A stretch of 43,698 nt of DNA from Chitinophaga sp. GbtcB8 (GTDB lineage Bacteria; Bacteroidota; Bacteroidia; Chitinophagales; Chitinophagaceae), in contig NZ_JAGXJN010000001.1 in NCBI RefSeq assembly GCF_019091455.1, positions 716,036-759,733 of the forward strand, written 5' to 3'. The notes below the pieces were generated by a model, which was not told the origin of the DNA, made no database searches, and saw nothing but the letters and a program-made list of their open reading frames with translations. Within the stretch, counting starts at the first letter, position 1; each line of letters opens with the position of its first letter. The translations under genes and the position numbers were made by a program. This document shows positions 7,950 through 15,449 of the stretch, one piece after another.

Positions 7950-8771
7950 ATGAGATGTATTTTTTGTAAAGGAGATTCCTCAATGTCAAAAAGTGTTGAA
8001 CACATTGTGCCGGAATCACTAGGTAATAAAAGAAATGTACTGCCACAGGGGATTGTCTGCGATACCTGTAATAATTACTTTTCTATCAAGATCGAAAAGC
8101 AGCTGCTTGACCAGGATTTCTTTAAGAGCTTACGCCACAGGAACAAAATAGAATCCAAAAGAAAACGGATACCAAAGGGAAAGGCAATTATCCCACACAC
8201 CAACTATGAAGCGGAGGTGATATTGGAAAGGGGGCAGCCAGCCACACTTCGGTTAGATCCTGCTTCATTTGATGCGGTGAAAAGCGGTAAAGTAACCTAC
8301 ATTGTTGTCCCGTATGTTCAAGAACCAGATAAAACAAACAGAATAATTGCGCGATTTTTAGGAAAAATGGCGTTGGAGGCTATTGCACAGCGGCTTACCA
8401 AAAATATAGACGGTCTAAATTATCTTATCAATGACGAGCAATTTGATCTTTTGAGAAAGTATGTGAGATATAACTCGGAGAACATAATTTGGAATTACCA
8501 CGTAAGAAAAATTTATGCTGAAGATGCTCCATTTATTCTAAATGATGGTACGACAACCGGGATGCTTTATGAATATGATATTCTTGTGACGGAATTGGAA
8601 GAATGGTATTTTATAATTGTTCTTAAAGGCTACGAATTTGCAATCAATATTGGTGGACCTTCATTGGACGGCTATTTATCTTGGCTTGAAGAGCATCAGC
8701 ACCGAAGCCCTTTATATGTGACTAGCAAATATTCTTCTGATTTCCCCATACCTCCGTTTCCGGAGAAATAA
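7950..8771 (+). CDS. HNH endonuclease
   Basis: This 273-residue protein has an N-terminal HNH/zinc finger: CIFC (Cys3, Cys6), SVEHIVPESLGN (Glu17-His18 catalytic region), and CDTCNN (Cys37, Cys40, Asn41-42). This is the HNH_5-like arrangement with a treble-clef zinc site. The remaining 200 residues, unassigned, may recognise the target. It is the last gene of the operon and is followed by a terminator hairpin at 8925-8950. As the only clear nuclease in the operon it is the likely effector. Confidence 0.85.
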   Translation: MRCIFCKGDSSMSKSVEHIVPESLGNKRNVLPQGIVCDTCNNYFSIKIEKQLLDQDFFKSLRHRNKIESKRKRIPKGKAIIPHTNYEAEVILERGQPATLRLDPASFDAVKSGKVTYIVVPYVQEPDKTNRIIARFLGKMALEAIAQRLTKNIDGLNYLINDEQFDLLRKYVRYNSENIIWNYHVRKIYAEDAPFILNDGTTTGMLYEYDILVTELEEWYFIIVLKGYEFAINIGGPSLDGYLSWLEEHQHRSPLYVTSKYSSDFPIPPFPEK

Positions 8772-8918
8772 TGAAGAGAAGTAGCTTAACAGGTTTATAA
8801 TGTCGATTGCTACCTTATAAAACCAAAGGACAATTAAATTTCTCCATCGTAGAGCAAGTTGCTTTGGAGAATCGCCGGATTGAACAATTATTCCTATTCT
8901 GGCTTGAGTTACTGGAGG

Positions 8919-10226
8919 TTATAATCCCAATGATTGGGACTGTCTTTTTTTCTTCTTTTTTCTTTTCTTACGCCACTCGTAAGACACATAATTTGAATAA
9001 TCCGGTACAGGCTCCAGCCAAAATTTCAGCAGTTCGCCAATGCTTTTACTAAGGTCATTTGTCAATACAAAGTAGTGAGTATTTTTATTTTCAGGCGGGT
9101 TGGGCCATAATTTAATACCCTTCGTTGTAACTCGCCGGTGAGGGGTTTGTCTCCCGATAGGGTCGTTTATTTCACCGCACCTTTCCATAATGCGTTTGGC
9201 ACTATAGTCTCGTCCCAGGTCGCTTCCGTTAAAAACGGTATGATTTCGAAGATCAATGAAGGTTATTCCATAAATATCTCCTCGCTTATTTTCCCTTAGC
9301 ACGATATGAATTTGTTGTCTTGCCAGCGCCACCTTCAAGTCTTCTAACAAGGCATTGGGATCCCTGAGGAGGGTTATATCGATCCATGTTTTGATATGCT
9401 CCCTGTGTTTGGAAAGCTTTAGAGAACGATTCTGCGAGAACTTTTTTTCCAAAAAAGCCAATGTTGGCTTATTATGAATGGCACTAGCCTTAATTGGGAC
9501 GCCGATAGGATTACCCTGTTTATCAAGTACCCGATAAAGTAATCCCTTATTCCTATACATTCGTGAATCTTCGGCACCTCGGTCGGCTTTTATATTATAC
9601 AATGCTAAAACTGCATTCAGTTCCGGAAGTGATGAAAATTTATACACTTTTAATATATGGTCCAGGACGTTGGTAATAGCGCGTCGGGTTTCCGATTTCC
9701 CGTAAACTGCAGCCAATACATGTTCAGGTCGCAGTAACATCGAGTCTTGTTGATGCCGCCCCTTTGCCTTTATTAACCGGTGGGCCATTTCTATGGCTTC
9801 ACACGCTATTCTTGACTGATTGCGGCCAATATTGTGCATGTCAATTTTATTTCCATTTGACCGGATATTGGTAGTCACAATATGGAGGTGCGGGTGGCCC
9901 GCATCATTGTGCCTGTATACAAGATAGGGCTGGTTCCCGAACCCGATCATCTGCATATAGCTTACGGCAATTCGTTTCATTTTTTCATTATCCAGCAGAT
10001 CTTCGGGGTGAAAGTTGAGCGAAATATGTACACTATTTGCTTTTACTTCTTCACGCAAGGAAGCCCGGTGCTCAAGAAATCTCAACTTGTCGTAGAAGTT
10101 CAGGTGCTCCAAATCTTTCGAAAAATTCACCGCCATAATATTTTCAGCCACACCTTGCTGAACTTTCTTTTCATTATAGTTGAGTGTTCTGGAGAGGCTA
10201 TCTGCTCTTTTTATCCGTGCAACCAT
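8919..10226 (-). CDS. Relaxase, MobP-type mobilization nuclease
   Basis: This 435-residue protein begins with a conserved N-terminal relaxase domain: a likely catalytic Tyr17 in RTLNYNEKK, and the HUH-type metal motif HPHLH at 111-115 preceded by YRHNDAG. This fits the Bacteroidota PF03432 relaxases (MobB/BmgA-like). It should nick oriT and pilot the strand during mobilization by a helper element. The C-terminus is a run of Lys and Arg. Its start overlaps the MobC-like gene by 16 bp. Confidence 0.9.
   Translation of the reverse strand: MVARIKRADSLSRTLNYNEKKVQQGVAENIMAVNFSKDLEHLNFYDKLRFLEHRASLREEVKANSVHISLNFHPEDLLDNEKMKRIAVSYMQMIGFGNQPYLVYRHNDAGHPHLHIVTTNIRSNGNKIDMHNIGRNQSRIACEAIEMAHRLIKAKGRHQQDSMLLRPEHVLAAVYGKSETRRAITNVLDHILKVYKFSSLPELNAVLALYNIKADRGAEDSRMYRNKGLLYRVLDKQGNPIGVPIKASAIHNKPTLAFLEKKFSQNRSLKLSKHREHIKTWIDITLLRDPNALLEDLKVALARQQIHIVLRENKRGDIYGITFIDLRNHTVFNGSDLGRDYSAKRIMERCGEINDPIGRQTPHRRVTTKGIKLWPNPPENKNTHYFVLTNDLSKSIGELLKFWLEPVPDYSNYVSYEWRKKRKKKKKRQSQSLGL
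8925..8950 (+). terminator. Rho-independent terminator of HNH operon
   Basis: The stem TCCCAA/TTGGGA (8925-8930 with 8934-8939) is followed by a T-rich run from 8945. The same bases encode the Lys-rich C-terminus of the convergent relaxase gene. Confidence 0.6.
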
Positions 10227-10606
10227 AGATCTGAAAGTTTATTTATGCTGGATTTTATTTCATCAATCTTGGCCGATATGGGTTTATACTGTTGCCTGGC
10301 TTCAAGATAACAGGGTAAAATATCAGGAACTTGCCGAACTGCATTCAATTTTTTAACCGCCTGGTTAAAGTTGTTGCCAATAGCACTTAACTGGTTGCGT
10401 AGCAAAACCATGTCCGTCAAAAAGTCATCTATTGATTGATTTCTGGTATAATTCACAACCTTTTCCCCCATTATAACTTTGCGCAGGAAGTCGCTTAGTT
10501 TGCGGGATGTGGCAGTATGGAAGTGTTTTTCTATTTGCTGAAATTCCTCCGGTGTGAATCGTAAGGTCACTCGTCGGGTCCGGTTTGACTTGATATCTTT
10601 CATCAC
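10211..10606 (-). CDS. MobC-like relaxosome accessory protein
   Basis: This 131-residue protein has an N-terminal ribbon-helix-helix region (VTLRFTPEEFQQIEKHF, then RKLSDFLRKVIMGEKV, residues about 10-50) and a helical C-terminus with LLRNQLSAIGNNFNQAVKKL, the MobC-family signature for oriT binding. Either of two adjacent Met codons may start it. It lies directly upstream of the relaxase gene and downstream of the putative oriT. Confidence 0.88.
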   Translation of the reverse strand: MMKDIKSNRTRRVTLRFTPEEFQQIEKHFHTATSRKLSDFLRKVIMGEKVVNYTRNQSIDDFLTDMVLLRNQLSAIGNNFNQAVKKLNAVRQVPDILPCYLEARQQYKPISAKIDEIKSSINKLSDLWLHG

Positions 10607-10737
10607 AATTCCATTTTCTCAGTTAAAAATATTGTACCAATCAGGTTCTTGCCCAGATACAAAACACGGTGCCGGGTAGTTCCCATTTTAATCTGCCGGA
10701 TGGCAAAAATATCGGCTGCATGCTGTTGGTGAACCAT
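10603..10737 (-). CDS. Possible small protein upstream of mobC
   Basis: This open frame of 44 residues from the ATG at 10737 overlaps the mobC start in an ATGA arrangement, which suggests translational coupling. I recognise no family. A GTG at 10815 would lengthen it, but that part runs through the oriT hairpins. It may not be a real gene. Confidence 0.3.
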   Translation of the reverse strand: MVHQQHAADIFAIRQIKMGTTRHRVLYLGKNLIGTIFLTEKMEL

Positions 10738-10739
10738 CC

Positions 10740-10845
10740 CCTGCGACTCCGGAGCAAATTGGGGGAACCCGTTTGTCAGACAAACGGACATCTTGCAAGG
10801 TGCGGTTCCAGGCACCTTGGGTTAATCCATAGAGCGCAAGCCCTG
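10740..10845. other. oriT: Putative origin of transfer (oriT)
   Basis: Two perfect inverted repeats lie side by side upstream of the mobC-relaxase genes: CCGTTTGTC/GACAAACGG (10769-10777 with 10779-10787, one central base), and CAAGGTGC/GCACCTTG (10796-10803 with 10812-10819). Repeats of this kind next to mob genes mark oriT. The nick site is not identified. Confidence 0.6.
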
Positions 10846-10895
10846 GGCGACCAATTCATGCATATGTGCGTTATTAAATAGCTATTAGAAGGGTG

Positions 10896-11813
10896 TTATA
10901 AGTGTCTGCCTTTTGCCTGGTTTTGTTTTTTACTATGCTCATATCGTATAAGCCAGCTGTTAAGATCTTTATGATGCTGGTAAAATTCACTCCTATCAAT
11001 GTACCTATTGCTCCACTTTAATGCCTGTTCAGTGTACTTCATCCCTGCGGTATCCCTGTCAAGAAAGAGATGAATTTGCTGGTGAGCTTCCATGACATGC
11101 CGGGATTTGTTGAAGAAAGCAAGAGAATTGAGTACAAGAAAATTTGTCAGTGCCGGTTCATTTTGATATTTAGTCAAGTAAGCCAGGTAGGAAAAGAACC
11201 CTTCAAAAACAGCCACCTCCTTTTTAAGATTGTCGATAAGTGTAACATCTTTTGGTGAGCTGCTGCCTTTGAAATTTGCGTTACGCAACTCAAATCCACC
11301 TGAATTGTTTTTGAAACCGATGGCATAAAACTGGTTGCCGGCCAGTTCATACCTTACCTCATAACATGATTCTTGTGCAATGGAAATAGAAATACATCTT
11401 TGCCGCAGATAGTAGCAAAGTGCAGGAGAAGTGATAGGGGAGTATGAAAGTATTTTTATTTTCTTTTCAGCCGCAAGCTCTGGCCCACCGATGTGGGTGG
11501 CTAAAACAGGAGCTGCGTCCAAAGGCGGGTGAAAAGAAAAAGACGATTGCAACTTTTCCAATAATTCAGAAACGGAGCAATTATGATACAAAATACCAAA
11601 GTCAATAATATTACCACCTTCCCCGATGCCATGGTCAAACCACACGTTCATCTTCCGATTGACTTTAAAGGACGGTGTTTTTTCAATTCTTAGTGGTGAA
11701 TGATACCAGTGGTCCGATCCTCTTATTTTCTCTGGTTTGTACCCAAGCGAAAAAAGATAGTCTACCAGGTCAATTTGCTTCGCCTGGGCAATTGACAATT
11801 TTTGAGAATTCAT
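10896..11813 (-). CDS. Toprim primase-like protein
   Basis: This 305-residue protein has an N-terminal CHC2-primase-like domain (residues about 10-85: EKTPSFKV, then DHGIGEGGNIIDF) in which the usual zinc cysteines are replaced. The toprim domain carries LDRDTAG (Asp252, Asp254). Such proteins are standard in Bacteroidota mobilizable elements and are thought to support element replication or strand synthesis after transfer. A longer paralog lies at 25140-26411. The HTH gene lies 11 bp upstream, and they form one unit. Confidence 0.85.
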   Translation of the reverse strand: MNSQKLSIAQAKQIDLVDYLFSLGYKPEKIRGSDHWYHSPLRIEKTPSFKVNRKMNVWFDHGIGEGGNIIDFGILYHNCSVSELLEKLQSSFSFHPPLDAAPVLATHIGGPELAAEKKIKILSYSPITSPALCYYLRQRCISISIAQESCYEVRYELAGNQFYAIGFKNNSGGFELRNANFKGSSSPKDVTLIDNLKKEVAVFEGFFSYLAYLTKYQNEPALTNFLVLNSLAFFNKSRHVMEAHQQIHLFLDRDTAGMKYTEQALKWSNRYIDRSEFYQHHKDLNSWLIRYEHSKKQNQAKGRHL

Positions 11814-11824
11814 AGCGGCAGAAT

Positions 11825-12112
11825 TTAAAATGAGCGTTGACGGTTTTTCTTCACATAATCCAGCACCTCGGAGCGGAGAAAGTAAACACGTCCCCGTTGC
11901 TTATGACGGGGCAGCCCGCGTTTTACCCAATCATGGAGGGTAACCAGGGATATTCTGAAAATGCCTGCAATCTCTTTCCTTGAAAGTAATGGCTCTTCAT
12001 ATTCAGCGGGTGGTTGGGCACTGTTGATAACGTTGTTCCCCATACATTCTAGCACAGCTTCCCTGATCCACTTGCGGAAATCGTTCTCATTTGGAATAAA
12101 TAAAGTGTCCAT
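11825..12112 (-). CDS. Excisionase-like HTH protein
   Basis: This 95-residue protein has a C-terminal MerR-like winged helix (LLSRKEIAGIFRISLVTLHD, then WVKRGLPRHKQRGRVYFLRS; residues 44-85), the HTH_17 excisionase type. The N-terminal 40 residues are a helical extension shared with the paralog at 26570-26920 (FPQEEDFRRW versus IPNENDFRKW). Likely role: recombination directionality or control of the mobilization block. Its ATG sits inside a 9-bp inverted repeat. Confidence 0.88.
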   Translation of the reverse strand: MDTLFIPNENDFRKWIREAVLECMGNNVINSAQPPAEYEEPLLSRKEIAGIFRISLVTLHDWVKRGLPRHKQRGRVYFLRSEVLDYVKKNRQRSF

Positions 12113-12164
12113 ATAAATTTATTTTATGGACACAAATGTGGTTTAGAGAAGGAAGGAAGTCAAT
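12105..12164 (-). promoter_or_regulatory. Promoter and operator of HTH-primase-mob block
   Basis: On the minus strand ATTG (12161-12164), 20 bp, then CACATTTG (12133-12140) fit the Bacteroidota -33/-7 pattern TTTG-N19-21-TAnnTTTG. Immediately downstream a 9-bp inverted repeat GTGTCCATA/TATGGACAC (12105-12113 with 12125-12133) brackets the start codon, suggesting autoregulation. Confidence 0.5.
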
Positions 12165-12247
12165 GATGGATTAGTCATGGATTTTTATAGGTTGAGTAAT
12201 AATTGGTTATATGTGGTATAGTTAAGTGAAAAGGGATAAATAAGCGA

Positions 12248-13210
12248 TTAGTAAAAGAAATCTTCCAGTGCCTCGATTAATTTTTTGACTTTGATATTTT
12301 CGGGTTTCAATCTATCCCGGCACTCTTTTATATATTTTTCTATAGTATTAATTTTCTTGTCCTTGAACCCATCAAAGTGTAAGAATAGAATGGATGCTAA
12401 ATCCTGGTTCGGAAACTTCTTGAATATCTGTTCACTCTTTGCAATTCTATCAGGTGCTTTAGTTGTCTGTAGCAGGTAGAAAACCTGTACCAGCTTTTCC
12501 AGATGGTTATGATTATTTAGCTGAATGTCACCGGTTGGAAGAAAGCTGGTTACCCATTGAGCAAGTTCATCTTTTTCAGGAGAAACCTTTTCTGAAATAT
12601 CGTCTTGCCCATTTTCGGTGATAGCCTGTATACCTTGCTTTGGTTTTTGTGGAATAGGAAGTATCTGGTGAGCCTGGTTTTCTTGTTTCTTCTCGGTTAC
12701 CCAGTTCAACGCTGATTGCAATTTTAAACGGGTTCCATCCCGGGATTTTCTTTCCAATCTTTCAGAAAGCTCACAATAAAGGAAATGTAAAAAGCCCTCG
12801 CTATCTTCGTAAGCTTGGTAATGAAACTCCAGGTATTTAAAAATCTCCTCCTTATCATACCATGGCAGTTTATTAAAAATCTCGTTTTTATACTGCCTTT
12901 TATACGGCTCTTCAGGAAAGTACAAATAATAATCCTCTTGGTATGAGCCTATCTTATACTGAAAGTAGGGAGTAAAACGGCCGTGATTATTAGAGGAACT
13001 GGTACGAAAGCCAAAATCCCTTAGCATGTTTCGTAGGAACATATTGGAAAAAATCCTTTTCATCCAAATCATATCGCACAATTTTTCCAGGTTAAATAAA
13101 GCCTTGTCTCTAAAACTACTAAAATAAAAGTCAGTCGGCAAACCCAAAAAGTCCTTGTAGGATTTTTTACGCGTTTCCAGGCCACACAAAGTAGCATTCA
13201 TTTGTACCAA
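12248..13210 (-). CDS. Unknown protein, C-terminal part of a broken gene
   Basis: This 320-codon frame codes for a helical, charged protein with no domain I can name. Its frame stays open upstream of the apparent start (Val-Gln-Met) as far as about 13344, and there continues the ATPase-like sequence found in another frame at 13240-13635. The frame is therefore probably the C-terminal part of one longer ATPase-like gene split by a -1 frameshift. Alternatively, translation could restart at the internal Met (13201). It lies downstream of the convergent helicase cargo and 135 bp upstream of the HTH gene. Confidence 0.55.
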   Translation of the reverse strand: MVQMNATLCGLETRKKSYKDFLGLPTDFYFSSFRDKALFNLEKLCDMIWMKRIFSNMFLRNMLRDFGFRTSSSNNHGRFTPYFQYKIGSYQEDYYLYFPEEPYKRQYKNEIFNKLPWYDKEEIFKYLEFHYQAYEDSEGFLHFLYCELSERLERKSRDGTRLKLQSALNWVTEKKQENQAHQILPIPQKPKQGIQAITENGQDDISEKVSPEKDELAQWVTSFLPTGDIQLNNHNHLEKLVQVFYLLQTTKAPDRIAKSEQIFKKFPNQDLASILFLHFDGFKDKKINTIEKYIKECRDRLKPENIKVKKLIEALEDFFY

Positions 13211-13239
13211 TATAAAATGGATTTGAGGGAAGCGGGGGA

Positions 13240-13635
13240 TTAATAAAACATGAAATATATTTTTGTCCGAATCTCCATGAGAATAGCCTCTATTAATATG
13301 GGGAGTGCTTTTATTGAGATAGTAAACCTTTGGGTCAGGAAAGCAAAAATTTTTAAATAATATGGATTTAGATGTGTCATGATAAACAGGAATAACTTCC
13401 TGCCTTCATTTTTAAATTTGGCAATTAAAGTCGTTATATAATACTGAGCAGTTATTAGATTGGCGTCATTCAAATAATCAAATACTTCATCTATGATGAG
13501 AATAGCGTTTTCCTTCTTCAACTCAGATAGCCTATAGGTAGAAATTGCAGCATACAAACTGAAACAACATAGAAATTTATCTAACGACCTTGATTCGAAA
13601 TATAAACTCCGTACTGTCGGATTTTTCGAAAATCA
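13240..13635 (-). pseudogene. ATPase-like fragment, frameshifted
   Basis: The minus-strand frame from about 13635 reads RSLDKF..., then ENAILIIDEVFDYLNDANLI, a Walker-B-like IIDE motif of an ABC-type ATPase, and MTHLNPYYLKIFAF. After that point the sense continues one frame over (PKVYYLNKSTPHINRGYSH) and runs into the frame of 12248-13210. A one-base deletion near 13342 explains this. No Walker A or N-terminal part is present, so the gene is also truncated, perhaps when the adjacent helicase operon was acquired. Confidence 0.6.
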
Positions 13636-13888
13636 GCCCCGTTCGGAAATTGCACAGAATCCTTTTGGCGGGTTAACTTACCAGAAAGTGTCAATTTATA
13701 ATAAAAAAAAATATATACAACTATAAAATTTAACGATTAACAAAAATATTCTTATATTTAAAAAGTTCAGATGCATTTTTATTACCCTAAACCTAGCAAA
13801 TAATCAATGGTTGTTTCTCCCATGGTTGTCAAGCATTACATATACCCCAAGTTCGAAACTCTTTTAATTATTCATTATTCTCCAGGAT
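13636..13888. promoter_or_regulatory. Promoter region of helicase operon
   Basis: This is very A+T-rich sequence. TTAACAAAAATATTCTTATA at about 13736-13755 resembles a -33/-7 pair with TATATTTA as the -7 element, but it is degenerate. The left end still contains protein-like minus-strand codons (for example VQFPNGADFRKIRQYG), possibly debris of a lost gene. Confidence 0.3.
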
Positions 13889-15436
13889 ATGAGTTATTAC
13901 GATTTTAATAGTAAAGCCCTAACATTTTATACACAACGTGCGAAAACTAGTTTTTGTTCTTTTTCCCTTGACGAAAGCGAATTTGCCTTGTTAATTGCCC
14001 CAACTGAAGTCGGCTCATTTGAAATATTAAAGGCCGATTGGACATCGCTCGCTGAAAATGGAAATGATGTACCACGTTATTTTGGGTTAATTGCGTTACA
14101 ATGTTTTGCGGCAACCTTGATGGAAGACGGAGATGAGGTTACTGAAAGAGCCTATAAGTTTCGACTCAAAAAGTTAATTGAGCCGAAAATAGATTTGCAT
14201 CTATTATTCAAAGCACCTTTTGGTACACAAACCATCCAGGAAAAAATATGGTACGATGCCAAACAATTTTTGGAGCATCGTTTTGGTCTTAGACTTGAAA
14301 TCCCAAGTCGTAAGACATTTGCAGGTCGTTATGTCCAATATCCGCTGTCTCAGTTGCTTCTTAAAACTGAAGATCTCAAAGATTTTACGGTTTTTTTTGC
14401 CGAGCATTTTCTGCCTGAAGAAGATATTCCCTTTGATTTTTTTAGGAAGAAACTAAAAGAATGGTTTCCAAGGACCATATCTCCACGGGCTGAAAAACTG
14501 TTAAGTGACCCTTTAAAGCAGGAGAGATGTTATGAGCAGCTATTTAATTACTTTCAGTCATGGTCGGGAGAAGTAATTCGAAAGCAACGGAAGGGAACTT
14601 ATAAGATAAGAAACATTTCCAAAGCAGAAGACAAACAGGTGGGGGATTTGATCCTGATGATTGACCATGGACAGCATGATTTCTTTTTCAAAAAGAAGGC
14701 AATTCAGATTGATGAGGTTTTCACTCTTCCAGGATGCCATTATTTTCACCGCGGTATTCTGCTCTTTAATCCAGTTCCGGATTATGAAACTGATTACGAG
14801 CACTCGCGATTTCTTTACCTTAATGCCATAACTTACCTGCTGGTTGATCGAACGTTTAAGGCTAAAGAATATGATTTTCTTGAGAAACATGCTTCATCTA
14901 AATACCTACTTGCACCTAGTCGAACTTTGTTTTGTTATTCACTTCTGTCAATAGGAAATTCGCATCCGCTGCAGGGATATTTTTACCACGTAAATCCAGT
15001 ATTCCTATCGGGAGGTATCAAGCTTGGCCGGGCCAATCTTTTTCTAACTGGTTTTGGTCCACGGATTGATTATCGTGAAAAATTCAATGTGCTATTTGAA
15101 AATAGGCCGGTAGAATATGATCCTCAAACCGCGCTTCCTGGAGATTATAAAGTGCGGGTAACCCATTATCGTGATGTTAGGTTTTCAATTATGAATGTCA
15201 ATTCCTTCCAAAGCATTGCCCCTTTGCTCGAAGGTTGGGATTTTCATTCCTTGACAGTAACCGAGCATCCAATGCTGGAAGGTTGTATGTTTTACTTAAC
15301 GGATACACCGGCACAGCATCCAATTCGTGCTTGGATTAACGCAAATTTGGCAAAAAAGGTTAACAAAATTGACCGGGATCAAAATTTAATTTTAACCCCC
15401 CTTTCATATGCGAATAAAAAAACATTCAAACGTTAA
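13889..15436 (+). CDS. Helicase-operon protein A, unknown (DruB-like by position)
   Basis: This 515-residue protein shows no recognizable domain, signal peptide or membrane segment. Aromatic-rich stretches occur throughout, for example FAGRYVQYPLSQLLL (about residues 145-160) and FYHVNPVFLSGGIKLGRANL near residue 375. It is the first gene of a tight four-gene operon that ends in a giant helicase. By order and size it corresponds to DruB of Druantia type I, from memory and without alignment. If that is right it acts in a complex with the helicase. Other folds cannot be excluded. Confidence 0.75.
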   Translation: MSYYDFNSKALTFYTQRAKTSFCSFSLDESEFALLIAPTEVGSFEILKADWTSLAENGNDVPRYFGLIALQCFAATLMEDGDEVTERAYKFRLKKLIEPKIDLHLLFKAPFGTQTIQEKIWYDAKQFLEHRFGLRLEIPSRKTFAGRYVQYPLSQLLLKTEDLKDFTVFFAEHFLPEEDIPFDFFRKKLKEWFPRTISPRAEKLLSDPLKQERCYEQLFNYFQSWSGEVIRKQRKGTYKIRNISKAEDKQVGDLILMIDHGQHDFFFKKKAIQIDEVFTLPGCHYFHRGILLFNPVPDYETDYEHSRFLYLNAITYLLVDRTFKAKEYDFLEKHASSKYLLAPSRTLFCYSLLSIGNSHPLQGYFYHVNPVFLSGGIKLGRANLFLTGFGPRIDYREKFNVLFENRPVEYDPQTALPGDYKVRVTHYRDVRFSIMNVNSFQSIAPLLEGWDFHSLTVTEHPMLEGCMFYLTDTPAQHPIRAWINANLAKKVNKIDRDQNLILTPLSYANKKTFKR

Positions 15437-15449
15437 GGGCGTTATTGAA

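Noticed and set aside
8807..9052. Open frame of 81 codons after the HNH gene
   Set aside because: It starts with TTG, runs through the terminator and overlaps the convergent relaxase gene. The composition is not protein-like.
9882..10310. 142-codon plus-strand frame inside the relaxase and mobC genes
   Set aside because: It is antisense to two well-supported genes and reads as their shadow.
10896..11813. Canonical DnaG primase
   Set aside because: The zinc cysteines are absent and the length is about half that of DnaG. It belongs with the element-borne toprim proteins.
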